A stretch of DNA of 64,000 bases. It comes from Pseudomonas sp. PA27(2017) (GTDB taxonomy: Bacteria; Pseudomonadota; Gammaproteobacteria; Pseudomonadales; Pseudomonadaceae). The stretch lies in assembly GCF_001945445.1 (NCBI RefSeq), contig NZ_MSXW01000014.1, positions 1 to 64,000 of the forward strand, in the 5' to 3' direction. A program made the position numbers and the translations under genes. How positions within the stretch are numbered: position 1 is the stretch's first letter; each line of letters opens with the position of its first letter. Shown piece after piece: positions 22,034-37,568 of the stretch. The notes beneath the pieces were generated by a model, which was not told where the DNA came from, did no database searches, and was given only the letters and a program-made list of their open reading frames with translations.

Positions 22034-23281
22034 TTAGAAATTGCCCTGGATCCAGCGCTTGAGCCGCTCCAGGACGGGTGCCTTGGTTTCATCACCGTAC
22101 CCGCCATTGCCGGGCATCGGGATGTCGTCGGACTGCTTGCGCAGGCCATACATCAACAGGCCAACGCCCGTCGAGTAAATCGGGTTGCGGACCACGTCGC
22201 TGAGCCCCTTGACGCTGTGGGGTACACCGAGGCGAACCGGCATGTGGAAAATCTCTTCGGCCAGCTCGACCGCGCCTTCCATCTTCGCCGTACCACCGGT
22301 GAGTACGATGCCCGCCGGGATCAGATCCTCGTAGCCGCTGCGGCGCAGCTCGGCCTGGATCAGGGTGAACAGCTCGTCGTAACGCGGCTCGACCACTTCG
22401 GCCAGGGACTGGCGCGACAAGTCGCGCGGCGGACGATCACCGACGCTCGGCACCTTGATGGTCTCACCGGCACCGGCCAGCTTGGCCAGGGCGCAGGCGT
22501 AACGGATCTTGATCTCTTCGGCGTACTGGGTCGGGGTGCGCAGCGCCATGGCGATGTCGTTGGTGACCTGGTCGCCGGCGATCGGGATCACCGCGGTATG
22601 ACGGATCGCGCCTTCGGTGAAGATGCAGATGTCGGTGGTGCCGCCGCCGATATCGACCAGGCACACGCCCAGCTCTTTCTCGTCGTCGGTCAGCACCGCA
22701 TACGCGGAAGCCAGCTGCTCGAGGATGATGTCGTCTACTTCCAGGCCGCAACGGCGCACGCACTTCTCGATGTTCTGCGCCGCGTTCACTGCACAGGTGA
22801 CCACGTGCACCTTGGCTTCCAGACGCACACCGGACATGCCCAGGGGCTCGCGCACGCCTTCCTGGTTATCGATCACGTAGTCCTGCGGCAGGGTGTGCAG
22901 CACACGCTGGTCGGCAGGAATGGCCACCGCCTGGGCGGCATCCAGCACGCGCTCCAGGTCGGCGTTGCTGACCTCACGGTCACGGATGGCAACGATACCG
23001 TGGCTGTTCAGGCTGCGGATGTGATTGCCGGCCACGCCGACGAATGCCGAGTGGATGCGGCAGCCGGCCATCAGCTGGGCCTCTTCGACCGCACGCTGGA
23101 TCGACGCCACGGTGGACTCGATGTTGACCACCACGCCCTTCTTCAGGCCGCGCGATGGGTGAGTACCGATGCCGACGATTTCCAGCTGACCATCAGCGGT
23201 CACTTCGCCTACCAGCGCCACCACCTTGGAGGTACCGATGTCGAGGCCGACGATCATCTTGCCGCTCTGCACGTTTGCCAT
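22034..23281 (-). CDS. ftsA: Cell division protein FtsA
   Basis: The 415-residue actin-like protein tethers FtsZ to the membrane. The ATPase motifs are IVGLDIGTSKVVALVGE (phosphate 1), VCLVDIGGGTTDICIF (phosphate 2) and PAGIVLTGGTAKMEGAVELAE (adenosine). The C-terminal amphipathic helix ERLKRWIQGNF is the membrane anchor. It lies 22 bp after ftsQ and 77 bp before ftsZ, all co-directional. Confidence 0.98.
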   Translation of the reverse strand: MANVQSGKMIVGLDIGTSKVVALVGEVTADGQLEIVGIGTHPSRGLKKGVVVNIESTVASIQRAVEEAQLMAGCRIHSAFVGVAGNHIRSLNSHGIVAIRDREVSNADLERVLDAAQAVAIPADQRVLHTLPQDYVIDNQEGVREPLGMSGVRLEAKVHVVTCAVNAAQNIEKCVRRCGLEVDDIILEQLASAYAVLTDDEKELGVCLVDIGGGTTDICIFTEGAIRHTAVIPIAGDQVTNDIAMALRTPTQYAEEIKIRYACALAKLAGAGETIKVPSVGDRPPRDLSRQSLAEVVEPRYDELFTLIQAELRRSGYEDLIPAGIVLTGGTAKMEGAVELAEEIFHMPVRLGVPHSVKGLSDVVRNPIYSTGVGLLMYGLRKQSDDIPMPGNGGYGDETKAPVLERLKRWIQGNF

Positions 23282-23303
23282 GTTTCCTGCCTTCTCTCTC
23301 TAT

Positions 23304-24158
23304 TCACTGCACCGCAGCGGTATCGACCGCTGCCGATGCCGGCGGCTCGCGCCACGCGACGGCCAGGCCGTTGGCGTAGCGCAGATCGACCCGCGCGATA
23401 TTGTCTTTCTGATCCTTCAGCGCCTTGCTGTAGATGGCGCCGAAACGACGTATTTTTTCCACCAGATGGTCGCGCCCCAGCAGCACTTCGATCCCCTGCC
23501 CCGTAGACAGGAACCAGCTACCACGCTCACGCAGCTCCAGGCGTGCCACGGTGAATCCCATTGGGCGCAGCATCTGGCTCAGCACCTGATACTGCTGCAT
23601 CACTTGTTGCTGGGCCCGTTTCGGGCCGTACAGTTGCGGCAAATTCTCGTAATGCGCCAGCTCCTTGGGCGCGAACGCCTGGCCCTGGTTGTTGAGCAGC
23701 GCCTCGTTGCCCCAGCGGGCGATTGGCAGTTGCTCTTCCAGTCGCACCACCACCTGATCGGGCCACACACGGCGAACTTCGGCGTGGGCGATCCATGGCA
23801 TCTGCTCCAGTTCGTGGCGCATACCGACAAGGTCGACACTGAAGAAGCTCGCGCTGACAAAAGGTTCAATGCGTTGTTGCACCGATTGCTGGCTGATGTA
23901 GCTCAGGTCGCCTTCCACGCTGATCTTGGCGATCGGCCGATCGGCGTAAGGCAGCAGGCGCAACGACAGTTCATAGGCGCCAAAGCCCAGTACCAGCAGC
24001 ATCACCGGCCAGGTCAGACGCTTGAACAGGCTGAAGTTCGGCCGCGGCAAACGCACGCTGATCGGCTCCTTGGCCACCAGGCGGCTCGCACCGCGCGGCA
24101 CGGCCTTGCCGCGTACCGGCGTGCCTGAACCTGGCTGATGACGAAGGATGGCGCCCAT
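23304..24158 (-). CDS. ftsQ: Cell division protein FtsQ
   Basis: The protein has 284 residues from the ATG at 24158, two bases after the ddlB stop; a longer in-frame reading would overlap ddlB and is not coding. A basic cytoplasmic N terminus of ~45 residues precedes one membrane helix ([21 protein letters not shown]). The POTRA domain begins [26 protein letters not shown], and the beta domain ([21 protein letters not shown]) binds FtsB/FtsL. It couples early and late divisome proteins. Confidence 0.95.
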   Translation of the reverse strand: MGAILRHQPGSGTPVRGKAVPRGASRLVAKEPISVRLPRPNFSLFKRLTWPVMLLVLGFGAYELSLRLLPYADRPIAKISVEGDLSYISQQSVQQRIEPFVSASFFSVDLVGMRHELEQMPWIAHAEVRRVWPDQVVVRLEEQLPIARWGNEALLNNQGQAFAPKELAHYENLPQLYGPKRAQQQVMQQYQVLSQMLRPMGFTVARLELRERGSWFLSTGQGIEVLLGRDHLVEKIRRFGAIYSKALKDQKDNIARVDLRYANGLAVAWREPPASAAVDTAAVQ

Positions 24159-24160
24159 GC

Positions 24161-26548
<2,388 letters not shown>

Positions 26549-26556
<8 letters not shown>

Positions 26557-27619
26557 GGGCCACCTCCAGGCAGACATCGACGACGGTACGGGTAGCATCA
26601 GGCTTGGCCAGGCGACGTGCGGTGCTGGCCATTTGTTTGAGTCGTTCGGGGTGCATCAAGACCTCGGTCAGCTGCGCTGCCAGATCGGCAGCGTCAGTGG
26701 AGCGTTGTGGCAGAAGAACGGCGGCACCGTCCTTCGCGAGATAGCTGGCGTTGCGCGTCTGGTGGTCGTCGATCGCGTGGGGCAACGGCACCAGGAAAGC
26801 CGGCAGGCCGGCGGCAGCCAATTCGCTGACGGTCAGCGCACCGGAGCGGCAGACCACCAGGTCGGCCCTGGCGTAGGCGCGGGCCATGTCGCCGATAAAG
26901 GGCGCGACCTGCGCTTCGACGCCCGCTGCGTTGTATCGTTCGCCGGTCACCTCGGCGTGTTGCTTGCCGGCCTGGTGGAAGACCTCCGGGCGCAATTCGG
27001 CGGACACCTGCGCCAGTGCCTCTGGCAGCAACTTGTTGAGCGGTTCGGCGCCCAGGCTGCCACCCAGAATCAGCAGGCGTGGCCGACGACCGGTCAGCGC
27101 ATCGCGCGGCGTTTCCAGGAACAGCTCTTCGCGTACCGGGTTGCCGGTGGTGCGGCGCTTGTCCGACGCGGCGAAGGTATCGGGGAAAGCCTCGCAGACC
27201 CGGCTGGCGAATGCCACCAGACTGCGATTGGCGGTACCGGCCACGGCATTCTGCTCGTGAATGATCAGCGGCACGCCGGCCAGCTTGGCTGCCAGGCCGC
27301 CCGGGCCAGTCACGTAGCCGCCCATGCCGAGCACGCAGACCGGCTGCAGTTCGCGCACCACCTTGCGGGCCTGGAACAGCGCCTTGAGCAGCTGCAGCGG
27401 CGCCTTGAGCAGCGACAGCTTGCCCTTGCCCCGCAAGCCACTGACGTTAATCAGGTGCAGCGGCAGGCCGGCAGCCGGAACCAGTTCGTTCTCGATGCCA
27501 CGCGGCGTGCCCAGCCAGTGCACGCGGTAGCCGCGTGCCTGGAATTCACGGGCGCAGGCCAGCGCCGGGAACACATGCCCGCCGGTGCCACCCGCCATGA
27601 TCAGTACGTTACCGGCCAT
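26549..27619 (-). CDS. murG: UDP-GlcNAc:lipid I N-acetylglucosaminyltransferase
   Basis: This 356-residue peripheral membrane enzyme converts lipid I to lipid II. The N-terminal G loop is [21 protein letters not shown], the second G loop [30 protein letters not shown], and the UDP-GlcNAc site is [19 protein letters not shown] and [26 protein letters not shown]. The ATG at 27619 is chosen because GGGAGGTG lies 4 to 11 bases upstream and the fold starts there. It overlaps ftsW by 11 bp and runs into murC by 8 bp. Confidence 0.97.
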
Positions 27620-28829
27620 GCTGCACCTCCCGCTCGGGCTCGGGGAAGTCGCTTTCGTCGAACTCGACGTCTTCGCTGCCCAGACCATTGCGCGCTTCCC
27701 ACTCGATGCGCAGCAACAGCGCCAGGCTGACGCAGCAGATCACCAGGGAGCTGCCGCCGTAACTCAGGAACGGCAGGGTCAATCCCTTGGTGGGCAAAAG
27801 ACCGATGTTCACGCCGATGTTGATCAGGAACTGGCCGATCCACAGGAAGCCCAGGCCGAAAGCCACATAGGCCGAGAAGAACTGCTTGGCCTTCTCGGCC
27901 CACAGGCCGATGTACAAGGCGCGCACGCTGACGAACACGAACAGGCCGACGGTTGCCAGCGCACCGACCAGGCCCAGTTCCTCGGCCAGCACGGAGAACA
28001 CGAAGTCGGTATGTGCTTCGGGCAGGTAGAACTGCTTCTGAATGCTGTTGCCCAGACCGACACCCAGCCATTCGCCACGCCCGAAGGCGATCAGCGCCTG
28101 GGTCAGCTGGTAGCCGGAACCGTACTGGTCGGCCCAAGGGTCGGTAAAGGTGATCAGGCGCTGCAGGCGGTACTCCTGGCTCTGCACCAGCACGAACACC
28201 GCGCCAACCGCCAGAGCTACCATCAGCAGGAAACGGAACAAGCCGACGCCACCGAGGAACAGCATGGCCATGGCCGCGCCCATCATCACCACGGTCGCCC
28301 CGAAGTCGGGCTCGAGCAGCAGCAGGAAGGCCATGGGCAGCAACACCACGAACGGCTTGAAGAAGCCCGCCCAGCTTTCGCGCACCTCTTCCTGGCGACG
28401 TACCAGGTAGCCGGCGAGATAAAGCACCACGAATACCTTGGCGATCTCCGAAGGCTGGATGTTGAAGGCACCGAAACCGATCCAGCGCTTGGCACCGTTG
28501 ACCTCGCGGCCAATGCCGGGCAGCAGCACCATCACCAACAAGGCGATGGCGATCAGCAGCAGCAACCAGCTGTGGCGCTGCCAGGTGGCCAGCGGAATCA
28601 TCAGCACCACGCCAGCTGCACCCAGGCCGATGGCCAGATAAATCAGGTGACGAATCATGTAGTACAGCGGGCTGCCGGTATTCACCGCCGCCACTTCGGT
28701 GGAGGCCGAGGAAATCATCACCAGACCGAGGCCGAGCAGCGCCAGGCAGCCGGCGAGCATCGGGAAGTCCATGTCCAGGCCACGGCGGCCGAGAAGCGGG
28801 GACGGATACGGACGCAGGAAGGACAGCAT
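27609..28829 (-). CDS. ftsW: Peptidoglycan glycosyltransferase FtsW (SEDS family)
   Basis: The 406-residue polytopic protein starts at the ATG at 28829, overlapping the murD stop by one base (TGATG). About ten membrane helices are visible. SEDS motifs include KRWIGFGAFNIQPSEIAKVFVVLYLA and the conserved acidic site region LPEAHTDFVFSVLAEELGLVGAL, plus TKGLTLPFLSYGGSSLV. FtsW polymerises septal glycan with FtsI. The tail is acidic and ends at a short overlap with murG. Confidence 0.96.
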   Translation of the reverse strand: MLSFLRPYPSPLLGRRGLDMDFPMLAGCLALLGLGLVMISSASTEVAAVNTGSPLYYMIRHLIYLAIGLGAAGVVLMIPLATWQRHSWLLLLIAIALLVMVLLPGIGREVNGAKRWIGFGAFNIQPSEIAKVFVVLYLAGYLVRRQEEVRESWAGFFKPFVVLLPMAFLLLLEPDFGATVVMMGAAMAMLFLGGVGLFRFLLMVALAVGAVFVLVQSQEYRLQRLITFTDPWADQYGSGYQLTQALIAFGRGEWLGVGLGNSIQKQFYLPEAHTDFVFSVLAEELGLVGALATVGLFVFVSVRALYIGLWAEKAKQFFSAYVAFGLGFLWIGQFLINIGVNIGLLPTKGLTLPFLSYGGSSLVICCVSLALLLRIEWEARNGLGSEDVEFDESDFPEPEREVQHGR

Positions 28830-30175
28830 CAGACGAGCGCCTCCACGGCCTGGGCGAACAGGCGCCCGCGTTCTTCGAAATTCTTGAACATGTCCAGGCT
28901 CGCGCAGGCCGGCGAAAGCAGTACCGCATCGCCGCTTTGGGCGAGCGCGGCAGCCTGCTCGACGGCAGCCTGCAGGCTGTCGGCGCGCACGATCTCCACC
29001 GCGCCATCCAGCACCGCGGCCAGTTTGTCGGCATCGCGGCCAAGCAGCACCACGGCGCGGCAATGAGCGGCGACTGGCTTGCGCAGGCTGGAGAAATCGG
29101 CGCCCTTGCCGTCGCCACCGGCGATCAGCACCAGCTTGCCATCGATGTCGGCGCCCAGGCCTTCGATGGCCGCCAGCGCAGCACCGACGTTGGTGGCCTT
29201 GGAATCGTCGTAGTAGCTCACGCCACTGCGCTCGCCAACCCACTGGCAGCGGTGCGCCAGACCGGTGAAGGTTTTGAGGGTATCGAGCATGACGGCCATC
29301 GGCAGACCCACGGCATGGCCGAGCGCCAGCGCCGCCAGGGCATTGGACTGGTTATGGGCGCCACGCACCTTCAGCTCGCGCACCGGCAGCAGCGCCTCGA
29401 ACTGATAGGCCAGGTATTTTTCGCCGTTTTCCTCGAGCAGGCCGAAACGCTTGAAGTCCGGCTTGCCGAGGCCGAAGCTCCAGCACGGCACCTGATCGGC
29501 GATCATCGGCCGCGACAGCGGATCGTCACGATTGACCACCACTTGCCGCGCGCCCCGGAAGATGCGGTGTTTGGCCAGGTGATAAGCGGGCAGATCGGCG
29601 TAGCGATCCATGTGGTCTTCGCTGACGTTCAGGCAGGTGGCCACTTCGGCGTTGAGCAGCTCGGTGGTTTCCAGCTGGAAGCTGGACAGCTCGATGATGT
29701 AAAGCTCCACGTCGTCGGCGAGCAGATCCAGCGCCGGCGTGCCCAGGTTGCCGCCCACGGCGACCTTGCGCCCCGCAGCTGCCGCCATCTCACCTACCAG
29801 GGTGGTCACGGTGCTCTTGGCGTTGGAACCGGTGATGGCGATGATCGGCGCCTTCGCCGCGCGAGCGAACAGGTCGATATCGCCGGACAGCTTGGCGCCG
29901 CGCATGGCCGCTTCCTGCAGAGCCGGCGTAGCCACGGCCAAGCCGGGGCTGACCAGCAGTTCGCTGGCACGGCTGAGGAATTCCACGTCCAGCTCGCCAC
30001 AACGCACTTCGACCTGTGGGAACTGTTCACGCAAGGTGCTCAGCTCCGGCGGATTGGCACGGGTGTCGGCCACGGCGAAGCGCACGCCCTGGCGCGCGAG
30101 GTAGCGCACCAGGGACATGCCGCTCTTGCCGAGGCCGACAACGATGCGGAATTGGTCGGAAGCGATCAGGCTCAT
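28829..30175 (-). CDS. murD: UDP-N-acetylmuramoylalanine--D-glutamate ligase
   Basis: The 448-residue Mur ligase adds D-Glu. The N terminus has VVGLGKSGMSLVRYLARQG (uracil/Rossmann part), the ATP site is IAITGSNAKSTVTTLVGEMA, and the family blocks NVSEDHMDRYADL, YYDDSKATNVGAALAAIEGL and VLLSPACASLDMFKNFEERG follow. In the P loop the usual GTNGKST reads GSNAKST, a variant that I recall from Pseudomonas MurD. It lies 7 bp after mraY. Confidence 0.97.
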   Translation of the reverse strand: MSLIASDQFRIVVGLGKSGMSLVRYLARQGVRFAVADTRANPPELSTLREQFPQVEVRCGELDVEFLSRASELLVSPGLAVATPALQEAAMRGAKLSGDIDLFARAAKAPIIAITGSNAKSTVTTLVGEMAAAAGRKVAVGGNLGTPALDLLADDVELYIIELSSFQLETTELLNAEVATCLNVSEDHMDRYADLPAYHLAKHRIFRGARQVVVNRDDPLSRPMIADQVPCWSFGLGKPDFKRFGLLEENGEKYLAYQFEALLPVRELKVRGAHNQSNALAALALGHAVGLPMAVMLDTLKTFTGLAHRCQWVGERSGVSYYDDSKATNVGAALAAIEGLGADIDGKLVLIAGGDGKGADFSSLRKPVAAHCRAVVLLGRDADKLAAVLDGAVEIVRADSLQAAVEQAAALAQSGDAVLLSPACASLDMFKNFEERGRLFAQAVEALV

Positions 30176-30182
30176 GCTGTCC

Positions 30183-31265
30183 TCAACGCAGTTTCAAAGT
30201 AGCGAGGCCGATCAACACCAGAATGACGGTGATGATCCAGAAACGAACGATGACCCGTGGCTCGGGCCAACCCTTCAACTCGAAATGGTGGTGAATCGGT
30301 GCCATGCGGAACACGCGCTTGCCGGTCAGCTTGAAACTGGCGACCTGGATGATCACCGACAGGGTTTCCATCACGAACACGCCGCCCATGATGAACAGGA
30401 CGATTTCCTGGCGCACGATCACGGCGATGGTGCCCAGCGCAGCACCCAGCGCCAGCGCGCCCACGTCGCCCATGAACACCTGCGCGGGGTAGGTGTTGAA
30501 CCACAGAAAGCCCAGGCCGGCGCCAATCAGTGCGCCGCAGAACACGATCAGCTCACCGGCACCCGGCACGTAGGGAATCAGCAGGTATTCGGAGAAATTC
30601 ACGTTGCCCGACAGGTAGCAGAAAATGCCCAGGGCGCCGCCGACCATCACGGTAGGCAGGATCGCCAGGCCGTCGAGGCCGTCGGTGAGGTTCACCGCGT
30701 TGCTGGAGCCGACGATGACGAAATAGGTCAGCACCACGAAGCCGATACCCAGGGGAATGCTGACGTCCTTGAGCAGCGGCACGATCAGGGTGGTTTCGAT
30801 CGGCGTCTGCGCAGTCATATAAAGGAAGACGGCCGCGCCGATGCCGAACACTGATTGCCAGAAGTACTTCCAGCGGCTCGGCAGGCCACGCGAGTCCTTC
30901 TCGATCACCTTGCGGTAATCATCGACCCAGCCGATGGCGCCGAACAGCAGGGTGACGATCAGCACCACCCACACGTAGCGATTGCTCAGGTCAGCCCACA
31001 GCAGGGTGCTGATGGCGATGGCCGAGAGAATCAGCGCACCGCCCATGGTCGGCGTGCCCTTCTTGGACAGATGCGACTGCGGGCCGTCGTTGCGCACGGC
31101 CTGGCCGATCTGGCGGATCTGCAGGGTACGAATCATCCAGGGGCCGAGGAACAGCGCCAGCGCGAGCGCCGTCAGCACGCCTAGAATCCCGCGCAGGGTC
31201 AGGTACTGAAAGACCGCGAAGCCCTTGTGGAACTGTTGCAGATACTCTGCCAGCAGCAGCAGCAT
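30183..31265 (-). CDS. mraY: Phospho-N-acetylmuramoyl-pentapeptide transferase
   Basis: The 360-residue integral membrane enzyme attaches phospho-MurNAc-pentapeptide to undecaprenyl phosphate, forming lipid I. It shows about ten helices and the family motifs [13 protein letters not shown], the Asp pair in [38 protein letters not shown] and [24 protein letters not shown]. It is directly adjacent to murF (stop and start touch), which suggests tight co-expression. Confidence 0.98.
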   Translation of the reverse strand: MLLLLAEYLQQFHKGFAVFQYLTLRGILGVLTALALALFLGPWMIRTLQIRQIGQAVRNDGPQSHLSKKGTPTMGGALILSAIAISTLLWADLSNRYVWVVLIVTLLFGAIGWVDDYRKVIEKDSRGLPSRWKYFWQSVFGIGAAVFLYMTAQTPIETTLIVPLLKDVSIPLGIGFVVLTYFVIVGSSNAVNLTDGLDGLAILPTVMVGGALGIFCYLSGNVNFSEYLLIPYVPGAGELIVFCGALIGAGLGFLWFNTYPAQVFMGDVGALALGAALGTIAVIVRQEIVLFIMGGVFVMETLSVIIQVASFKLTGKRVFRMAPIHHHFELKGWPEPRVIVRFWIITVILVLIGLATLKLR

Positions 31266-32645
31266 TTAGTGACTCTCCCCACTGTCGCCACACAGCGCGG
31301 CGACGACGTTTTCCATCGCGGCGCTGCGTGAACCTTTAATTAGAATGGTGCTGTCGCCGGGCTCGGCGCGTACCGCGTCGATCAGCGCGGCCTGGTCGGC
31401 GAAATGCCGCGCCCCGGCGCCAAAGGCCTGCACGGCATGTTTCATCTGAGGACCGACCGCATAGAGCACATCGGCCTTGCCGACTGCGTAGTCGCCCACG
31501 TCGCGGTGGCCCTGCTCGGACCAGGCGCCCAGCTCGCCGATATCGCCCAGCACCAGCACCTTGCGGCCGTAGAAGCCGGCGAGGATGTCGATGGCGGCGC
31601 AGATCGAAGCCGGATTGGCGTTGTAAGTGTCGTCGATGACCCGGGCGCCGTTCTGCGCCAGTTGCGCAACGGCACGGCCCTTGACCGGCAGCAGGCTTTC
31701 CAGGCCGTTCTTGATGGCCACCAGCGGCACCGCCAGGGCATGGGCGGCAGCGGCAGCGGCCAATGCATTGGTCACGTTGTGCTCACCGAGCAGATTCAGT
31801 TGTACGCGGGCCTGGCCTTCCTGGCAGAACAGCATGAATGCCGGGCAGCCACGTGGATCACGGCTCAGCTCACGGGCATGGAAGTCGGCGCTGCTGTCGC
31901 GCAGCGCAAAACTGAGAACTCGGCGCCCGTCTGCACGCTTGACCCAACGCTCGAACGCCACGTCGTCACGGTTGAGCACGGCAATGCCGGTCTCACCCAG
32001 ACCTTCGAGAATTTCGCCCTTGGCCAGCACGATGTTCTCGGGGCCGCCGAACTCACCCACGTGGGCGTTGCCGGCGTTGGTGATGATCGCCACTTGCGGT
32101 TTGGTCAGGCCGACGGTGTAGGCGATCTCGCCGATACCCGAGGCGCCCAGTTCGATGACTGCGCCAGTGTGTTCCGGGCCCAGTTCCAGCAGGGTCAGCG
32201 GTACGCCCAGCTGGTTGTTGAGGTTGCCGCGGGTCGCCAGCACAGCACCGCCGTCCTGAGCGCAGGCCGAGCGCAGGATAGCGGCCAGCATTTCCTTGAC
32301 GGTGGTCTTGCCGCTAGAGCCGGTCACGGCGGCCAGCAGGCCACCGTAGGCCTGGCGATTGAGCGCGCCCAATTGGCCGAGGGCCAGCGTGGTATCGGCG
32401 ACCACCAGTTGCGGCAGGCCGACGCCCGCGACTTCGCGCGTTACCAGCGCCGCCACAGCGCCTTTGGCAGCGACCTGGGCCAGGTAGTCATGCCCATCGA
32501 AACGCGGGCCGCTCAAGGCGACGAACAGCTGGCCCGGCACGATGCTGCGGCTGTCGGTGCTGACGGCCGAGAAGGCGCAGTCATCACCGACCACGCGACC
32601 GCTCAGGGCGCTGGCGATTTCGCTCAACCGCAATGCCTTAAGCAT
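31266..32645 (-). CDS. murF: UDP-MurNAc-tripeptide--D-alanyl-D-alanine ligase
   Basis: The 459-residue enzyme adds D-Ala-D-Ala to the stem tripeptide. The ATG at 32645 gives MLKALRLSEIASALSGRVVGDD; it overlaps murE by 8 bp. The ATP loop is TGSSGKTTVKEMLAAIL, followed by ATRGNLNNQLGVPLTLLEL, GNAHVGEFG and the late motif VIDDTYNANPASICAAID. Substrates come from MurE and DdlB, both encoded in the same cluster. Confidence 0.97.
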   Translation of the reverse strand: MLKALRLSEIASALSGRVVGDDCAFSAVSTDSRSIVPGQLFVALSGPRFDGHDYLAQVAAKGAVAALVTREVAGVGLPQLVVADTTLALGQLGALNRQAYGGLLAAVTGSSGKTTVKEMLAAILRSACAQDGGAVLATRGNLNNQLGVPLTLLELGPEHTGAVIELGASGIGEIAYTVGLTKPQVAIITNAGNAHVGEFGGPENIVLAKGEILEGLGETGIAVLNRDDVAFERWVKRADGRRVLSFALRDSSADFHARELSRDPRGCPAFMLFCQEGQARVQLNLLGEHNVTNALAAAAAAHALAVPLVAIKNGLESLLPVKGRAVAQLAQNGARVIDDTYNANPASICAAIDILAGFYGRKVLVLGDIGELGAWSEQGHRDVGDYAVGKADVLYAVGPQMKHAVQAFGAGARHFADQAALIDAVRAEPGDSTILIKGSRSAAMENVVAALCGDSGESH

Positions 32646-34100
32646 GTGCCGCCTCCCATGCAGCCAGTGCACGACCGGCCTCCAGCAGATCGGAAAACGG
32701 CTGACGCACACCGTCGATTTCCTGGTAATCCTCGTGGCCCTTGCCGGCCAGCACGACCACGTCGCCGACCTGGGCTTCGCCGATCAGCTGGGCGATGGCA
32801 TTGCCACGACCGTGCATGAAACGCACGTGCTCGGCTTTGCCGAAACCGGCACGGATGTCGTCGAATATCTGCTCGGGCGACTCGGTACGCGGGTTGTCGT
32901 CGGTAACCAACGCGGCGTCAGCCAGGCGCTCGACCACTTCGGCCATCAGCGGGCGCTTGCCGCGATCACGGTCACCACCACAGCCGAACAGGCACAGCAG
33001 TCGACCCGTTACATGGGGGCGCAGCGCACCCAGCACCTGCTCCAGCGCGTCCGGGGTGTGGGCGTAGTCGACGACCACCAGCGGTGCATCCTGACCGCCG
33101 AGGCGCTGCATACGGCCAATAGGGCCCTGCAAGCGCGGAAGCACCTTGAGAATTTCGTCCAGCGGGTAATCCATGGCGACCAGCGCACCGACCACGGCGA
33201 GCAGGTTACTGAGGTTGAAGCGGCCCAGCAGCGAGCTGCGCAGGCTGCCCTCGCCGCGCGGCGTAACCAGCGTGGCGCGCACGCCCTGGTCATCGAAATG
33301 AATATCGCGGCAGAACAGATAGGCGCTCGAATCCTGAAGGCTGTAGCCGATCAGCCGGGAGTCACGCTCCTGAGCAGCCAGTTCGCGGCCCATGGCATCG
33401 TCCAGATTGATGACGCGAGCACGCAGGCTCGGCCAGGCGAACAGCGCGGCCTTGGCGGCTTGGTAGGCCTCCATCGAACCGTGGTAATCGAGGTGATCGC
33501 GGGACAGGTTGGTAAACACCGCCACGTCGAAATCCAGTGCGGCGACGCGGCCCTGATGCAGGCCGTGGGACGATACTTCCATGGCGATGGCCCGCGCGCC
33601 GTTCTTTTTAAGGCCAGCCAGGGTCGCCTGTACGCCGATCGGATCCGGCGTGGTGTGCAGGCCCTGAGCCAGCGTGCCGTAGAAGCCGTTGCCGAGGGTG
33701 CCGACGATGCCGCACGGCTCGCCGAGCAGGTCCAGGGCCTGGGCCAGCAACTGACTGACGCTGGTCTTGCCGTTGGTGCCGGTGATGCCGACCATGTGCA
33801 GGCCGCGGCTTGGCTCGCCGTAGAAGCGGCCAGCAATGGCCGACAGCTGACCGGCCAGGCCTTTGATGGCGACCAGTTCGGCACTTTCGGCGGTCATCGG
33901 CAGCGAGCCGTCGGTCTCGAAGGCAACCGCGGCAGCGCCACGGGAAATCGCGTCGGCGATATGCACGCGGCCATCCTGACGAGTGCCCGGCACGGCCAGG
34001 AACAGGTCGCCGGGGCGCACCTGGCGGCTATCGAGGGTCAGTTCACGGATCAACACGCCGCTGCTCGCCTGGGGCAACAACTGGTTCAATGGCATGGGCA

Positions 34101-34101
<1 letters not shown>
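32638..34101 (-). CDS. murE: UDP-MurNAc-L-Ala-D-Glu--meso-diaminopimelate ligase
   Basis: The 487-residue enzyme adds the third stem residue. The ATP loop is ITGTNGKTSVSQLLAQAL, and NLSRDHLDYHGSMEAY is the carbamoyl-Lys/metal region. The motif DNPR in LVTDDNPRTESPEQIF marks specificity for meso-diaminopimelate. The start at 34101 overlaps the ftsI stop by one base (TGATG); a second ATG two codons later is possible. Length and motifs are normal. Confidence 0.97.
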
Positions 34102-36126
<2,025 letters not shown>

Positions 36127-36130
<4 letters not shown>

Positions 36131-37068
36131 CGCAGTTTCTCCGCGACACGCATGACTGCACTACGCGAGCGTGGGTTGGCCTTGAGTTCGGCCTCGGAGG
36201 CGAACTGTGGTTTGCCGATCAGTTTCAGGCGCGGCTCGAAGGCCTTGGGGATGATGGGCAGGTCACGCGGCAGCTTGTCCATCTCGCCCTTGGCGTGCTT
36301 GCGCATGAACTGCTTGACGATGCGGTCTTCCAGGGAGTGGAAGCTGATCACCACCAGACGGCCGCCCACTTCCAGGTTCTCCAGCGCGGCGTCGAGGCCA
36401 CGTTCCAGGTCGCCCAGCTCATTGTTGACGTGGATGCGCAGCCCCTGGAACGCACGGGTCGCCGGGTTCTTGCCTTTCTCCCAGGCGGGATTGGCGACGG
36501 TCAGCACCTGCGCCAGGTCGGCAGTGCGCTCGAAAGCCAGCTCCTGGCGACGAGCCACCACGGCGCGCGCCATGCGCTTGGCGAAACGCTCCTCACCGTA
36601 TTCCTTGAATACGCGGGCGATCTCGTCTTCATCGGCAGTGGCGATGAACTGTGCAGCGCTGACGCCCCGCGAAGGGTCCATGCGCATGTCCAGTGGGCCG
36701 TCGTTGAGAAAACTGAAGCCGCGCTCGGCATCATCGAGCTGCGGCGAGGACACACCCAGATCCAGCAGAATGCCGCTCACGCCACCGGCCAGGCCGCGGA
36801 CAGCGAGTTCGTCGCCAAGTTCCGCAAAGCTTCTCTGTACAACGACAAAGCGGCCGTCTTCGGCCGCTAGCGTATTTCCAGTCGCGATTGCGAGAGGGTC
36901 CTTGTCGAACCCCAGCAAGCGACCGCCAGGCCCGATCCTTTCTAGGATCAGCCGGCTATGCCCACCCCGCCCGAACGTGCCATCTACATAGCAGCCATCG
37001 GCGCGCGGCGAGAGCGCCGCAACGGCCTCTTCGAGCAACACGGTGATATGGCGGAAGGTAGAGGTCAT
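36127..37068 (-). CDS. rsmH: 16S rRNA (cytosine-1402-N4)-methyltransferase RsmH
   Basis: The 313-residue SAM-dependent enzyme methylates C1402 in the ribosomal P site. Motifs are [13 protein letters not shown], the SAM loop [36 protein letters not shown], and [21 protein letters not shown] near the C terminus. The ATG at 37068 gives the usual [10 protein letters not shown]; a GTG at 37074 overlapping the mraZ stop (GTGA) is an alternative two codons longer. It lies second in the dcw cluster. Confidence 0.95.
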
Positions 37069-37070
37069 GT

Positions 37071-37526
37071 TCACAGAATCAGGTCACGAAGGTCATCGGA
37101 AAGAGCACCCGGTTGCTTGATGGCGGCCAGATCGGCATCGGCCACGGCATTCCAGGAATCCTCATCCCACAGTTGAAATTTATTGAGCTGCCCCACCAAC
37201 ATCGCGCGCTTGTCCAGCTTGGCGTATTCGCGCAACCGCGGCGGAACCAGAAAACGACCGCTGCCATCCAGTTCGAGATCGACGGCATTACCAATCAGCA
37301 GACGTTGCAGGCGGCGGTTCTCTTCACGAAAGGAAGCCAGCTCGCGCAGCTTGTTCTCGATGATTTCCCACTCCGGCAACGGGTAGACACAAAGGCAGGG
37401 ATCGATGGCGTCGATGGTGACGATGAGCTGGCCAGCCGAACGCGAAACGAGCTCGTCCCGATACCGACTTGGCATCGCGAGCCGCCCCTTGGCGTCAAGA
37501 CTTATGGCGTTAGCTCCGCGAAACAC
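37071..37526 (-). CDS. mraZ: Transcriptional regulator MraZ
   Basis: The 151-residue protein contains two tandem SpoVT-AbrB/MraZ domains, the first with [25 protein letters not shown] and the second with [25 protein letters not shown]. MraZ binds repeats upstream of its own gene and represses the dcw operon. It starts with GTG at 37526. A three-repeat GTGG operator and a sigma-70 promoter lie 43 to 105 bp upstream, so autoregulation is likely. Confidence 0.97.
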   Translation of the reverse strand: MFRGANAISLDAKGRLAMPSRYRDELVSRSAGQLIVTIDAIDPCLCVYPLPEWEIIENKLRELASFREENRRLQRLLIGNAVDLELDGSGRFLVPPRLREYAKLDKRAMLVGQLNKFQLWDEDSWNAVADADLAAIKQPGALSDDLRDLIL

Positions 37527-37568
37527 GATCGCGTTTCCCCTTTATTCAGCCATCCGCATCCAAAAAAA

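Noticed and set aside
29790..29840. MurD P loop GSNAKST as a possible defect
   Set aside because: The catalytic Lys and Ser/Thr are present, and the variation resembles what I remember for Pseudomonas MurD, so it is probably normal.
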